Origin: Sphingobacterium hotanense
Lineage (GTDB): Bacteria; Bacteroidota; Bacteroidia; Sphingobacteriales; Sphingobacteriaceae
Length of the DNA stretch: 64,000 nucleotides
NCBI RefSeq assembly: GCF_008274825.1
Contig: NZ_CP030848.1
Span: 4,215,618-4,279,617, forward strand
Direction of reading: 5' to 3'
The position numbers were made by a program, and so were the translations under genes. This document shows, piece by piece, positions 15,058 through 24,379 of this stretch; within the stretch, counting starts at the first letter, position 1; every line of letters begins with the position of its first letter. The notes beneath the pieces are model-generated. The model was not told the origin of the DNA and searched no databases. It saw only the letters and a program-made list of their open reading frames with translations.

Positions 15058-17472
15058 AAATCTATAGCTCAACGTCGTAGTAAAACTTCTTGGCGGAATA
15101 GGATTCACGCTATAGTTTTCGTGTACATAGTAGTTAAACTCATTGCTGATATTGCTGATCTTTCCGAGAATACTCCAATTTCTGTAGGTATATCCTGCGG
15201 AGAAATCAAATGTTGTAAATGGATCGATTGGAATTACACGATCTTCACCTTTGCTTTCATTGATTTTAGTATTGTTCCAGCCGGCGTTACGCTTTCCGGT
15301 GTAGTAGGTTGAAAAACCTAACTTCAGGCCTTTTGCACCTCCGTTTTGGATCGTATAGAATAACGATGCATTTCCTGTATGGGCTGTAGTTCCTACCAAA
15401 CGAACGCCTTCTACGCTGCCATTATCATTGGTTTCCAGATAGCGCATAAAGTTATAAGCATATCCACCCATGACCTCTAGGCCGTCGATAATCGTACCGG
15501 TGATATCTAGGTCTAGGCCGTCAGAAGCGGTTTTTCCTGTAAATTCCTTCATGTTTGCATCCGGAACATTTCCGCTCTCATCCATGATGGCTTGCGCAAA
15601 ACGATCGTTGATAATACGGTACCACGTTAGATTTGCAGTCAAGCGGCCCGCGAATAGTTCATTTTTCACCCCAGCTTCATAATGGTCGATAATGGAAGGG
15701 CCCATTGGTCTGAATTCGCTATCATAACCCGAATTCGAAGTGAAGTTATTGGCGTAACTCACAAAGAAGGAAGTCGATTTTATCGGTTGATAGATCAAAG
15801 CGAATTTCGGTGACCACGCGCTTTCCTTTTTGTCTCCTAACAGCTGACCGTCCTTAGTTTTGTTCTCAACGACATAGGATGAATCTTTAGCATAGTCATA
15901 ACCCTCCGATTGTTTATTCTTTTGTTCCGTATAGCGAATACCTACTAACACTTTGAATTTATATGTCAGGCTTACTAAGTCCTGAGCAAATACGCCGTAG
16001 CGATAGACATTGGTTGCCGTTCTTGTTTTCAGATCAGTCTTCGGTATATCCGTTCTTGATTTATAGGAATCCTTTTCAAAAACGTTGATTTCATCATATG
16101 CTGTGGATGGTTTCGAAGGATCGGCACCTGCATAGATATTGAATGCATAGTTTTTTGCGTTCGACTGATCGAAATCCGCGCCAACCAACACCTGATGTTT
16201 GATCGTACCGGTATATACTGTACCTGTTAGGTTAGCTTGTTGGTTGAAAGTTAACTCCTCCGACTCGGTTCTGTTCAATGCACGTGAAATTGTACCATCA
16301 GCCTTAGCTTGGATTCGTTCCGCGCCGAAGTAGTTTCTGTTGTATTGTTGGTAGCTAGCGTTCAAGTCGAGTTTCCAATTGCTGGAGAAGTCATGCGAAA
16401 AAGCCAACTGACCGTTGCTGGAATTCGTCTTATTGTATGCCCATTCCGTATTTAGGAAAGTGCTTCTTCCAACACGATGATCGATCTTCCCGTCGACTGA
16501 ACCAATTCCGAAGTCCGGCGTGAAATCACTTTTTAAGTAATCGAACATCGCATTTAATGTTGATTTCTCTGAAATTTTATACAATAAGGACGGGTTTACA
16601 TAAAAACGTTTGCTCTCTACATTATCTCTATAGCTCTCCGCGTATTCGCCGGTCCCCACTATTCGGAATGCTAATCGATTACTTATCGGGCCATACACAT
16701 CAACGATAGGCTTGTATTGATTGAAGCTGCCGACACGCATAGATACCTCTCCGCCGTGCTCAAACTTTGGCTTCTTGGTTACCAAATTGACGACAGCACC
16801 TCCCGATACACCACCATATAATAAAGCAGCAGATCCCTTCAGGATCTCCACGGATTCTAACGTACTTGCTTCGATAGATCCCCCATTATTGGTTCGTGCG
16901 CCATTCTTAAAGATATTATTCGATCCCAAGCTATAACCGCGAGCATAGAAATTTTCATTCACCCCTCCACGGTTAGCTCCCAAAGCAACACCATTCGCAT
17001 TTTTCAAAACGTCACTCAAGCGGTTCACCTGCTGATCGCGGATAACTTGAGAATTGATAATCTGTACCGATTGAGGCAGATCGCGCACTAATATGCCCCC
17101 CTTGCCGACCGCCAGTTTCTTGTCGTTCACCGTATGATACCCTACAACATCAACACTATCAATACTGTTATGATTATCATTCAATACTAATTCAGCAATT
17201 CTTGTTTCCAGTCCTTCCGGCTGCACCTGTATATTACGAGATTCATAGCCCACCGCACTCACAACAAGAACAAACTCGCCCGGATGTCCGATGTATAATT
17301 CAAAATGACCACTACCGTTCGTTTTGGCAGCATAACCATTCGATGAAATATTAACTTCAGATAAGCCCTTACCCTTCGGATTAACGACCTTTCCTTTAAT
17401 TGTCGTCTGCGCCATCACAGTAGTTCCAGCGGATAGCATGAATAGTAAGGTTAATATTTTAGTAATTCTCAT
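15055..17472 (-). CDS. TonB-dependent siderophore receptor, FhuA/FpvA-like
   Basis: 805 residues: signal peptide (1-21, VMAQ), carboxypeptidase-regulatory-like domain (about 24-95), plug (about 125-235 with VRDLPQSVQIINSQVIRDQQ, GGVNENFYARGY and VEILKGSAALLYGGVSGGAVVNLVTKKP), and a barrel ending FTTTLSYRF with the terminal aromatic residue. The plug wording LPQSVQII and LKGSAALLYG is characteristic of ferric-siderophore receptors such as FhuA and FpvA. A Fur-box-like palindrome lies 4 bp upstream of the start codon. It forms a single-gene unit. Confidence 0.93.
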   Translation of the reverse strand: MRITKILTLLFMLSAGTTVMAQTTIKGKVVNPKGKGLSEVNISSNGYAAKTNGSGHFELYIGHPGEFVLVVSAVGYESRNIQVQPEGLETRIAELVLNDNHNSIDSVDVVGYHTVNDKKLAVGKGGILVRDLPQSVQIINSQVIRDQQVNRLSDVLKNANGVALGANRGGVNENFYARGYSLGSNNIFKNGARTNNGGSIEASTLESVEILKGSAALLYGGVSGGAVVNLVTKKPKFEHGGEVSMRVGSFNQYKPIVDVYGPISNRLAFRIVGTGEYAESYRDNVESKRFYVNPSLLYKISEKSTLNAMFDYLKSDFTPDFGIGSVDGKIDHRVGRSTFLNTEWAYNKTNSSNGQLAFSHDFSSNWKLDLNASYQQYNRNYFGAERIQAKADGTISRALNRTESEELTFNQQANLTGTVYTGTIKHQVLVGADFDQSNAKNYAFNIYAGADPSKPSTAYDEINVFEKDSYKSRTDIPKTDLKTRTATNVYRYGVFAQDLVSLTYKFKVLVGIRYTEQKNKQSEGYDYAKDSSYVVENKTKDGQLLGDKKESAWSPKFALIYQPIKSTSFFVSYANNFTSNSGYDSEFRPMGPSIIDHYEAGVKNELFAGRLTANLTWYRIINDRFAQAIMDESGNVPDANMKEFTGKTASDGLDLDITGTIIDGLEVMGGYAYNFMRYLETNDNGSVEGVRLVGTTAHTGNASLFYTIQNGGAKGLKLGFSTYYTGKRNAGWNNTKINESKGEDRVIPIDPFTTFDFSAGYTYRNWSILGKISNISNEFNYYVHENYSVNPIPPRSFTTTLSYRF

Positions 17473-17476
17473 GTTT

Positions 17477-17495
17477 ATTTGTACTAAATCTAAAT
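17477..17495. promoter_or_regulatory. Candidate iron-regulator operator, copy 3
   Basis: ATTTGTA-CTAAA-TCTAAAT (5 of 7 left-arm bases match copy 1; the right arm is identical), 4 bp upstream of the siderophore receptor start. A wider TTTGTACT/AGTACAAA inverted repeat overlaps it. Confidence 0.5.
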
Positions 17496-17571
17496 AAAGT
17501 ACAAATGTAATCCCTCGATATTTCAGAAAAAATAAACATTCCGCTAAAAACTTTAATAATCGGAAAAAGTG

Positions 17572-17592
17572 AGTAGTAGTTAGTATTTAGTA
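17572..17592 (-). repeat. Heptad tract flanking the IS982-like element, left
   Basis: GTAGTTAGTATTTAGTA is the reverse orientation of the ACTAAAT heptad module. The same sequence resumes directly after the insertion sequence at 18628, so the transposon landed within it. Confidence 0.7.
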
Positions 17593-18625
17593 ATGCGAAT
17601 TAAGGGTTGAAATATATTGGAAAAACCTTCTTAAAAAGAGGGTTGAAAACTTGTATAAAAGCCTGATTATCAGTATATTTATAATGTTCCTTACGCATTA
17701 TTAAACAACATGATCAATCAGGCCAAGGCTCTAAAATTAATAAAATTATACCAGTATGTGTGTGATAAATATGACAGTGAACTGCAATATTACTGTCAGC
17801 GATTTTCAAACAATAACAAACCTGACTTTACTGATCAGGAGGTTTTGACCATCTATTTATTCAGTGTGCACGAGGAACAGCGGCTAAGGATCAAGCAGAT
17901 CCATAAATTCGCCTCGGATTATCTGATGGATTGGTTTCCCAAGCTAACTTCGTACGTAGCATTCAACACCCGTATCAACCGCCTTTTTGATGTTTTGAGA
18001 TCTCTCTGTCAGTCAGTTATAGAGGACTTTGCTCCAGAAGAGTGCTCCAGAGAATTTTCCCTACTGGACTCTATGCCCATCATAACCTGCAGTGGGACTA
18101 GAAGAGCAAAGGTAGCTCTGGAGATAACGGATAAAAGCTTCTGCTCAACGAAGAGGCTTTGGTATTTTGGATTAAAACTTCATGCGCTCAACAGCTATAA
18201 CAAATCCACGCTGCCTCGTCCGGAAAGCATAGTAATAAGCAAGGCATCTGAAAGTGACCTGAACATATTTAAGGAGAATTGGGCATCCATCGCAGGTAGG
18301 ACGTTCTTTGGTGACAAGATATACCGTGACGCCCCATTCTTCGAGTGGTTTTATAAAGAAAAGAAATCAATTATGTATACCCCGATAAGGGAAACCCAAG
18401 GAAAGCCGGATTGTTTAAAAAACAGGGATCGTGCTTATAATGATCTGTTTTCAAGAGCAGTATCTAGGGTAAGACAACCAATCGAATCCTTTTTTAATTG
18501 GATAAATGAAAAAACACAGATACAAAACGCAAGTAAGGTCAGATCTACCAAAGGACTATTAGTACATGTGTTCGGTAAATTAACAGCCTGTTTCATAAAG
18601 CCTATTTTCAACCCTTAATTCGCAT
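17593..18625 (+). mobile_element. IS982-like insertion sequence with perfect 20-bp terminal inverted repeats
   Basis: The left end ATGCGAATTAAGGGTTGAAA (17593-17612) is matched by its exact reverse complement at 18606-18625. Length is 1033 bp. TAGTA directly precedes the left end and directly follows the right end, a possible 5-bp target duplication, although the surrounding repeat is itself rich in TAGTA. One intact transposase gene fills the element. Its last codons and stop lie inside the right inverted repeat. Confidence 0.9.
17710..18618 (+). CDS. DDE transposase, probably IS982 family
   Basis: 302 residues. The catalytic DDE residues are likely the Asp in FSLLDSMPIITC, the Asp in FFGDKIYRD, and the Glu in VRQPIESFFNWI. 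RLWYFGLKLHAL between the first two is typical of DDE_Tnp_1 transposases of the IS982 kind. The C-terminal FNP and the TAA stop are coded by the right inverted repeat. The frame is intact, so the element may be active. The transposase assignment is firm; the family name rests on size, domain layout and memory of related Bacteroidota copies. Confidence 0.85.
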   Translation: MINQAKALKLIKLYQYVCDKYDSELQYYCQRFSNNNKPDFTDQEVLTIYLFSVHEEQRLRIKQIHKFASDYLMDWFPKLTSYVAFNTRINRLFDVLRSLCQSVIEDFAPEECSREFSLLDSMPIITCSGTRRAKVALEITDKSFCSTKRLWYFGLKLHALNSYNKSTLPRPESIVISKASESDLNIFKENWASIAGRTFFGDKIYRDAPFFEWFYKEKKSIMYTPIRETQGKPDCLKNRDRAYNDLFSRAVSRVRQPIESFFNWINEKTQIQNASKVRSTKGLLVHVFGKLTACFIKPIFNP

Positions 18626-18627
18626 TA

Positions 18628-19078
18628 GTAGTTAGTATTTAGACCTATGGCTGTTATAGATTTTAGATATAAGATTTTAGATATTAAAGCATTGGCGATT
18701 GAGTAAAGTTTTTGTCTTGAACCTTTGGTCTTGAAAGGAAGGATTAAAGGATTGTCAGGACTTTTTGTCTTATACCTTTGGCCTTGACAGGAAGGTCGTC
18801 TTGAACCAGGAAAGGAAGGATTAAAAGGATGAGCAGGATCTTGTTATTCCTTTTATCTTTACTTTCCTGGTTCAAGACAACGCCATCCTTCCCTCCAAAA
18901 ATATAAAAACAAAAAAAGCGCCCAGAAAAACTAGGCGCTACACTCTTATATCTAAAAACTAATCTCTAAAAAAAGGGATACCACTTCTGATATCCCTCTT
19001 AATATACTCGAGTTATGTATTCGACCATAGGTCTAAATACTAACTACTAAATACTAACTACTAGACTAACTACTACCC
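18628..19078. repeat. Mosaic intergenic element, copy downstream of nagB
   Basis: This 459-bp gap is filled by repeat modules. In order: ACTAAAT heptads in reverse orientation with ACCTATGG (18628-18649); TTAGATA-type heptads (18659-18692); a hairpin with 16-bp arms starting TCTTGAACCAGG (18799-18814 with 18862-18877); a CGCC/GGCG stem (18917-18939); TCTTATA heptads (about 18943-18970); and a long ACTAACT/ACTAAAT array from CCATAGGTCT at 19025 to the nagB stop codon. The array pairs are arranged as nested inverted repeats. Confidence 0.75.
18974..18997 (-). terminator. Terminator of nagB
   Basis: AGGGATA (18974-18980) pairs with TATCCCT (18991-18997). On the minus strand, the direction of nagB, a run of T follows. 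Confidence 0.7.
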
Positions 19079-20997
19079 TAAAATTTCCATCTCACAAAAG
19101 CTTCGATAGCTTCGTAGTTCGCTAAACCAAGGTCATGGTATAGGCCTGCGGTTTCGCTAGTGCGGTCTTCGGCACGCACCCAGAACTCTCTTGGATCGTC
19201 TCCTGGGAATACAGGAAGGTCTTTTTGTGATTGGTGTTTAAAGATCGCTAGGCGCTTGCGTTTAACCTCTTGTGGAGATAGTGGAACGGCCATTTCGATC
19301 TCGTGGATTGGGTATTCATGCCATGCTCCGCGGTATAACCATAACCAGCAGTCTTTTGTCCATTCGTCAGTTTCGCGAAGGCGTAAGATTGCTGCTAATA
19401 TGATATCGAAACATACTTTGTGTGTTCCGTGTGGATCGGCAAAGTCACCTGCAGCAAAGATTTGATGAGGTTTTACTTGGCGCAATAGCTCCATGGTTTG
19501 TTGGATATCATCTTCGAAAGATACTTCCTTCGAGAATTTACCACGGTCGTAGAACGGTAAGTTCTGGAAGTGGATATTCTCATCAGGTAATCCCACAAAG
19601 CGTGCACCTGCAATCGCTTCACCTTTACGGATTAAGCCTTTGATTGTACGGATAATCTCTGGATCTACTTGATTTGGTTTTTTGATCTTAAAGAACTCGC
19701 GTGCTTCGTTATAGATATTGGTAGTTACACCATTATCGTCATCGATTGCTACAGCGAAGTCCTGAACGAACTCTAAGTAACGCAATACATCATCATCCCA
19801 TACAGCTGTATTTCCAGATGTTTGATACGCCACGTGTACATTATGTCCTTGATCTGCTAAGCGGATGAACGTACCGCCCATAGAGATGACATCGTCGTCA
19901 GGGTGTGGTGAGAATAGGATTACGTTCTTTCTTGCTGGCTCAGCGCGCTCCGGGCGGTTTGAGTCGTCAACATTTGGCTTTCCACCTGGCCATCCGGTGA
20001 TTGTGCGTTGTAGCTCGTTGAAAATACGGATGTTGATACTATAAGCAGGGCCTTGCTCGGTAATTAACTGAGCCATACCATAGTTATTGTAATCATCATC
20101 TGTAAGCTTCAAGATTGCTTTCTTCAAGTGAAGAGACAACCATACGACCGCTTTCTTAACCAATGTGTCTTCCCACACAACGTCGTGTGCTAACCATGGA
20201 AGGTTAAAACGCGTCAATGCGGATGCTGCGTCTGTATCTAAAACAAACTCCACATTATCAGACATCTGTAGGTAAGTTGCTGGAATATCTGAAGAGATTT
20301 CGCCTTCTACTGCTTTCTTAACAATTTCAGCTTTCTTCTCATTCCACGCCATTAACACAATCTCTTTTGCTTTGAAGATAGTGCCCACACCCATTGTAAT
20401 CGCTTTTGTTGGTACATTTTCCTTACCACCGAAGTCGCGAGACGCGTCTCTTCTAGTAAGGTCATCTAAGGTTACCAAGCGAGTACCAGAGTTAGGAGCA
20501 GAACCAGGTTCATTGAAACCAATGTGACCTGTACGACCAATTCCTAAGATTTGGATATCCAATCCTCCGAAACTAGAGATCTTTTGTTCGTAAGCTATAC
20601 AGAATGCCTGTACATCTTCTGGCGCTAATGTTCCATCAGGGATATTGATGTTCTCCTCAGGGATATCAATATGATCGAACAATTGTTTTTTCATGAAAGC
20701 CACGTAGCTTTGCTCTGCATTAGGAAGCATCGGGTAGTATTCATCCAAATTGAATGTTACTACGTTCTGAAAACTTAAACCTTCTTCCTTGTGCAAGCGC
20801 ACAAGCTCTTTGTAGACTTTAACGGGCGTCGCACCGGTAGCTAATCCGAGTACGGCCTTTTCCCCTTTTGCCTGCTTATCAAGGATGATAGCGGCAATGC
20901 GTTGAGCAACTTGGATAGAAGCTTCATCTTGAGAGGGGTATACCGAGACCGGCACTTTCTCAAAACGGGTTTCCTCTAATAAATTTAATCTTGCCAT
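19078..20997 (-). CDS. nagB: Glucosamine-6-phosphate deaminase fused to a PIG-L/LmbE-like domain
   Basis: 639 residues, two domains. Residues about 15-265 are NagB, which converts glucosamine-6-phosphate to fructose-6-phosphate and ammonia: LATGATPVKVYKEL (52-65), FNLDEYY with Asp85, and GIGRTGHIGFNEPGS with His158 and Glu163. E. coli NagB has Asp141 two residues before the catalytic His; here that position is Thr156. Residues about 355-600 are a PIG-L/LmbE-type deacetylase domain with the metal motif SPHPDDD (363-369) and a later DPHGTH. The fused form (around 640 residues) is common in Bacteroidota; the second domain may deacetylate an N-acetylglucosamine derivative to feed the first. Its TAG stop opens a heptad array. 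Confidence 0.93.
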   Translation of the reverse strand: MARLNLLEETRFEKVPVSVYPSQDEASIQVAQRIAAIILDKQAKGEKAVLGLATGATPVKVYKELVRLHKEEGLSFQNVVTFNLDEYYPMLPNAEQSYVAFMKKQLFDHIDIPEENINIPDGTLAPEDVQAFCIAYEQKISSFGGLDIQILGIGRTGHIGFNEPGSAPNSGTRLVTLDDLTRRDASRDFGGKENVPTKAITMGVGTIFKAKEIVLMAWNEKKAEIVKKAVEGEISSDIPATYLQMSDNVEFVLDTDAASALTRFNLPWLAHDVVWEDTLVKKAVVWLSLHLKKAILKLTDDDYNNYGMAQLITEQGPAYSINIRIFNELQRTITGWPGGKPNVDDSNRPERAEPARKNVILFSPHPDDDVISMGGTFIRLADQGHNVHVAYQTSGNTAVWDDDVLRYLEFVQDFAVAIDDDNGVTTNIYNEAREFFKIKKPNQVDPEIIRTIKGLIRKGEAIAGARFVGLPDENIHFQNLPFYDRGKFSKEVSFEDDIQQTMELLRQVKPHQIFAAGDFADPHGTHKVCFDIILAAILRLRETDEWTKDCWLWLYRGAWHEYPIHEIEMAVPLSPQEVKRKRLAIFKHQSQKDLPVFPGDDPREFWVRAEDRTSETAGLYHDLGLANYEAIEAFVRWKF

Positions 20998-21235
20998 TTA
21001 AATTGAAAAATACCTTAGTGAGTAACAAATTTACTAATAAATTGGGCTGTTAGCGTAAAATTTGCAATTTCTTTTGCACAAATATGAAATTTCTCCGTAG
21101 GTCCAAAATGCTCAATTGTAAAATTCATAATTAACACCTAAAAATTGGCGCCTTTGAATAAGTGTGTTATCCGCTAAGAAACAAAGTTTAAATTTTTTTG
21201 ACATTTCATATTCTACCAACTTAGTAGCATATCCT

Positions 21236-21243
21236 TATATTTG
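21236..21243 (+). promoter_or_regulatory. Candidate -7 promoter box for the TlpA gene
   Basis: TATATTTG matches the Bacteroidota -7 consensus TAnnTTTG exactly, 19 bp before the start codon. No convincing TTTG element is present at -33, so confidence is limited. Confidence 0.4.
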
Positions 21244-21262
21244 AGCATAAAACAGATTCAGA

Positions 21263-21928
21263 ATGAAAAAATTACTATTCATATTGGCGTTTGTCCCGAC
21301 TTTGCTATTTGCTCAAACGAAGGAAGAGCTAATCGCAACGGTAAAAGCAAACCCGAAGGATGTGCAGACCTTACAGACTTTACAGCGCATCGGAGTCTAT
21401 GATCCCAATTACAAGGAGCTTCAAGGCTTATTTAAGAAGCTGGATAAGAAAGTACGCAAAAGCAACTCCGGGAGATTATTTGAACGATATTTAGATGCGC
21501 TGAAGAATACGCAAGTGGGCAAGAAAGCACCTAGCATTACACAATTAGACCTTTCGGGCGAACCTTATGCTCTTTCAGATTTAAAAGGCAAGTACGTCTT
21601 GGTAGACTTTTGGGCATCTTGGTGTCCGCCCTGCCGCGAAGAGAATCCTAGGTTAGTAAAGACCTACGCTGAATTTAAAGATAAGAACTTCGAGATCCTG
21701 GGAGTATCCTTTGACAAAGAGTTTGCAAACTGGGACAAAGCGATTAAAGATGATAAGCTGACTTGGAAACATGTTTCGGATCTGCAAGGATGGAATAATT
21801 CTGCCGGCCAAACTTATGGGGTGAAAGCTATTCCTCAAAACATCCTAATTGACCCTAATGGAATTATTATCGCTAAGAATCTACATGGCGATGCTTTAAA
21901 CGCAAAACTTCGTGAGGTATTGAAATAG
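21263..21928 (+). CDS. TlpA-like periplasmic thiol-disulfide oxidoreductase
   Basis: 221 residues with a signal peptide (1-18, LLFAQ), a helical linker (about 20-85) and a thioredoxin-fold domain (about 88-221). The active site WASWCPPC has Cys121 and Cys124, and the cis-proline is in GVKAIPQNILID. TlpA/ResA-type proteins reduce disulfides of periplasmic targets, for example during cytochrome c assembly. Many Bacteroidota genomes have several; no cytochrome genes are near, so its target is unknown. Single gene with its own promoter box and terminator. Confidence 0.9.
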   Translation: MKKLLFILAFVPTLLFAQTKEELIATVKANPKDVQTLQTLQRIGVYDPNYKELQGLFKKLDKKVRKSNSGRLFERYLDALKNTQVGKKAPSITQLDLSGEPYALSDLKGKYVLVDFWASWCPPCREENPRLVKTYAEFKDKNFEILGVSFDKEFANWDKAIKDDKLTWKHVSDLQGWNNSAGQTYGVKAIPQNILIDPNGIIIAKNLHGDALNAKLREVLK

Positions 21929-21953
21929 GCGTTAAATACAATAAATAGAAAAG

Positions 21954-21990
21954 CCGATGCTGTTTGAAAGAACATAAGCATCGGTTTTTT
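21954..21990 (+). terminator. Terminator of the TlpA gene
   Basis: CCGATGCT (21954-21961) pairs with AGCATCGG (21977-21984) and is followed by TTTTTT. It lies between two convergent genes and may serve both. Confidence 0.8.
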
Positions 21991-22007
21991 ATTTTGTATT
22001 TGTCTGA

Positions 22008-22829
22008 TCAGTCTAGTTGATAGGCTACCACCGAATTGCTGTTGAAGGTTGGAACATATAAGATTCTATCCTTTGGATTATAACCAAGGTCAGCAGTATT
22101 CATCTTGCCTTGTACATCAAGCAATTCCGTTACCTGTCCCTGCGCTGTAATGTGATAGATCAATCCTCCCCAGCAAGTTACCAGGAAGCTTCCATCACCT
22201 ACTGGCTCTAATCCATCTCCGCCTAGCTTTAATCCCTTCGCAATGACTGTTTTGTTAGCTTTTCCATCTATCTTCCATAATTCCGGGCCCGCCATCGCAT
22301 ATAAGCTGCCATCAATAACACGTAAGCCATTTACATTAGGTACATCGCTCATAAATAGCGTCGGACGGTTGTTATGTAGCTGGTAAATCTTCGCATCACG
22401 GGTGTCTGAGACATAAACTTTACCTGCGCGATCAACCGCAACGTCATTTAAGAACTTCGACTCCGGAATCTTAATCTGATTGATTACATTCCCTGTGATA
22501 ATATCGACAACAACGACCTCATTGATGTCTGCAATATATAGTTGATCTTTATAGAGCGCCATTCCTTTAGGTGCATTTAAACCTTCCACCCAGGTTGCAT
22601 TTTTCATAGATCCATCCAAATTGAGAATAGCAACCCCACCTTTGCCATCGGCCGTAGAGCCATCGCCATCAATTAATGTTACGAAAAGTTCAGAACGCTC
22701 CGGAACGTATAGGACTGATTCAGGAACAGGCAATTGTTCCTTGGACTCCCACAGTTGGGTAAGTTTCTTCTGCCCGAAAGCAGTACATAAAGAGAAGATA
22801 AGGGCTAGAGATAGTGCGTATTTCATCAT
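22008..22829 (-). CDS. Secreted SMP-30/NHL-type beta-propeller protein
   Basis: Start chosen at 22829 (MMKYALSL), where a signal peptide begins at once (ending TAFGQ); an ATG 24 bases further upstream is possible. The mature part of about 250 residues has propeller-like repeats: VPESVLYVPERSELFVTLI, LNAPKGMALYKDQLYIADI, LNDVAVDRAGKVYVSDT and VNGLRVIDGSLYAM. These match SMP-30/gluconolactonase/NHL-like folds. The acidic metal-binding residues of true gluconolactonases cannot be confirmed by eye, so enzymatic function is open. It is divergent from the glucuronate isomerase gene with 130 bp between them, which could reflect a role in sugar-acid use. Confidence 0.75.
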   Translation of the reverse strand: MMKYALSLALIFSLCTAFGQKKLTQLWESKEQLPVPESVLYVPERSELFVTLIDGDGSTADGKGGVAILNLDGSMKNATWVEGLNAPKGMALYKDQLYIADINEVVVVDIITGNVINQIKIPESKFLNDVAVDRAGKVYVSDTRDAKIYQLHNNRPTLFMSDVPNVNGLRVIDGSLYAMAGPELWKIDGKANKTVIAKGLKLGGDGLEPVGDGSFLVTCWGGLIYHITAQGQVTELLDVQGKMNTADLGYNPKDRILYVPTFNSNSVVAYQLD

Positions 22830-22959
22830 CGTTAAAACATTAATATTTATCAAGTTACAAATTAAATATACTTAATTATACCATTTTTATAGACATTTTG
22901 TTTTAGAAAACCGTATTTTGAATTTCATTTTACAATGGCATTAACCAAAACCCTTAGAC

Positions 22960-24363
22960 ATGAGAACATTTCTTGATGACAACTTTCTTCTGCACAGCTC
23001 GGTGGCGGAAGAATTATACCATCAATATGCGAAGGACCTTCCTATTATCGATTACCACAACCATCTTCCTCCGGATCAGGTAGCTGCTAACAAACAATTC
23101 GACAATTTAACCGCTATCTGGCTATACGGCGATCATTATAAATGGCGCGCAATGCGTGCTAACGGTGTAGATGAGCGATTCATCACAGGTGATGCATCTG
23201 ATCAAGATAAGTTTAGAGCATGGGCGAAAACTGTGCCTTACACAGTCAGAAACCCACTTTATCATTGGACGCACCTAGAACTTCAACGGTACTTCGATAT
23301 ACATGACCTCCTTACGGAAAAGAATGCCGACGACGTCTATGAAGCCGCTTCTGCCAAGCTACAGCAGCCAGACTTTGCAGTAGATGGCTTGCTGAATAAG
23401 ATGAACGTGGAAGTAATCTGCACAACGGACGATCCTATAGACAGTCTGGAGTATCATCAAGCTTATGCACAAAGCGGTAAAAAGCTGAAGATGTTTCCTG
23501 CATTCCGACCGGATAAAGCAATGAGTCCTGAGAATACAGAAAGCTTCAATCAATACATTGATAAGCTGGCCCAGGTATCGAATCAGGAGATTAATAGTTA
23601 TCAAGATTATCTGGACGCGCTGAAAGCGCGACACGACTTCTTCGCAGAAAACGGTTGCTGTGTCTCCGATCATGGCCTTAGCCATTTATATGCTGATGAT
23701 TACACCGAAGCTGACATTAAGAATATCTTCGCAAAGATTAGACGCAAAGAACAGCTAGGCGAACATGAAATCAATCAGTTCAAGTCAGCAATGTTAGTGC
23801 AGTTTGCAGAGTGGGACCATGAGAAAGAATGGGTGCAGCAGTTCCATGTAGGAGCATTCCGGAATACCAATGCAAAAGCCATTAAAACATTAGGCGCTGA
23901 TACCGGCTATGATAGCATAGGTGATTATAAGCAAGGCGAAGCACTTGTGAAATTTCTAAATCGTCTCGACAGTCAAGACACTTTAGGGAAAACCATCCTT
24001 TACAACTTAAACCCCATGGATAACGAGCTGTTTGCAGCTATGGGTGGAAATTTTAATGATGGAAAGACGATTGGGAAGATGCAGTTTGGATCGGGATGGT
24101 GGTATAATGATCAAAAGGATGGGATGACACGCCAGATAACTGCGCTATCGAATATCGGTTTGATCAGCCGCTTCGTAGGAATGCTAACGGATTCCAGAAG
24201 CTTCCTATCCTTCCCTAGGCATGAGTACTTCCGCCGTATCCTTTGTGATATCTTCGCTGAGGATATCGTAAAAGGCGAACTACCACACGACATGGAATGG
24301 ATAGGCAAGATTATTCAGGACATCTGCTATTATAACGCGAAGGCCTACTTCCCATTTAAATAG
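22960..24363 (+). CDS. uxaC: Glucuronate isomerase
   Basis: Converts D-glucuronate to D-fructuronate (and D-galacturonate to D-tagaturonate), the first step of hexuronate breakdown. 467 residues, the usual length. Conserved stretches are the N-terminal metal-binding IIDYHNHLPP, LTAIWLYGDHYKWRAMRANGV, NPLYHWTHLELQRYF, EVICTTDDP, and the C-terminal DSRSFLSFPRHEYFRRILCD. Cytoplasmic, no signal peptide. The remaining hexuronate genes (uxaA, uxaB, uxuA, kdg genes) are not in the window. It is convergent with the LOG gene with only 16 bp between stops. Confidence 0.96.
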   Translation: MRTFLDDNFLLHSSVAEELYHQYAKDLPIIDYHNHLPPDQVAANKQFDNLTAIWLYGDHYKWRAMRANGVDERFITGDASDQDKFRAWAKTVPYTVRNPLYHWTHLELQRYFDIHDLLTEKNADDVYEAASAKLQQPDFAVDGLLNKMNVEVICTTDDPIDSLEYHQAYAQSGKKLKMFPAFRPDKAMSPENTESFNQYIDKLAQVSNQEINSYQDYLDALKARHDFFAENGCCVSDHGLSHLYADDYTEADIKNIFAKIRRKEQLGEHEINQFKSAMLVQFAEWDHEKEWVQQFHVGAFRNTNAKAIKTLGADTGYDSIGDYKQGEALVKFLNRLDSQDTLGKTILYNLNPMDNELFAAMGGNFNDGKTIGKMQFGSGWWYNDQKDGMTRQITALSNIGLISRFVGMLTDSRSFLSFPRHEYFRRILCDIFAEDIVKGELPHDMEWIGKIIQDICYYNAKAYFPFK

Positions 24364-24379
24364 CATCGATTCTTAGAAT

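Noticed and set aside
17588..18630. TAGTA direct repeats as proven target-site duplication of the IS982-like element
   Set aside because: The surrounding heptad repeat already contains many TAGTA copies, so the match may be chance; kept only as possible.
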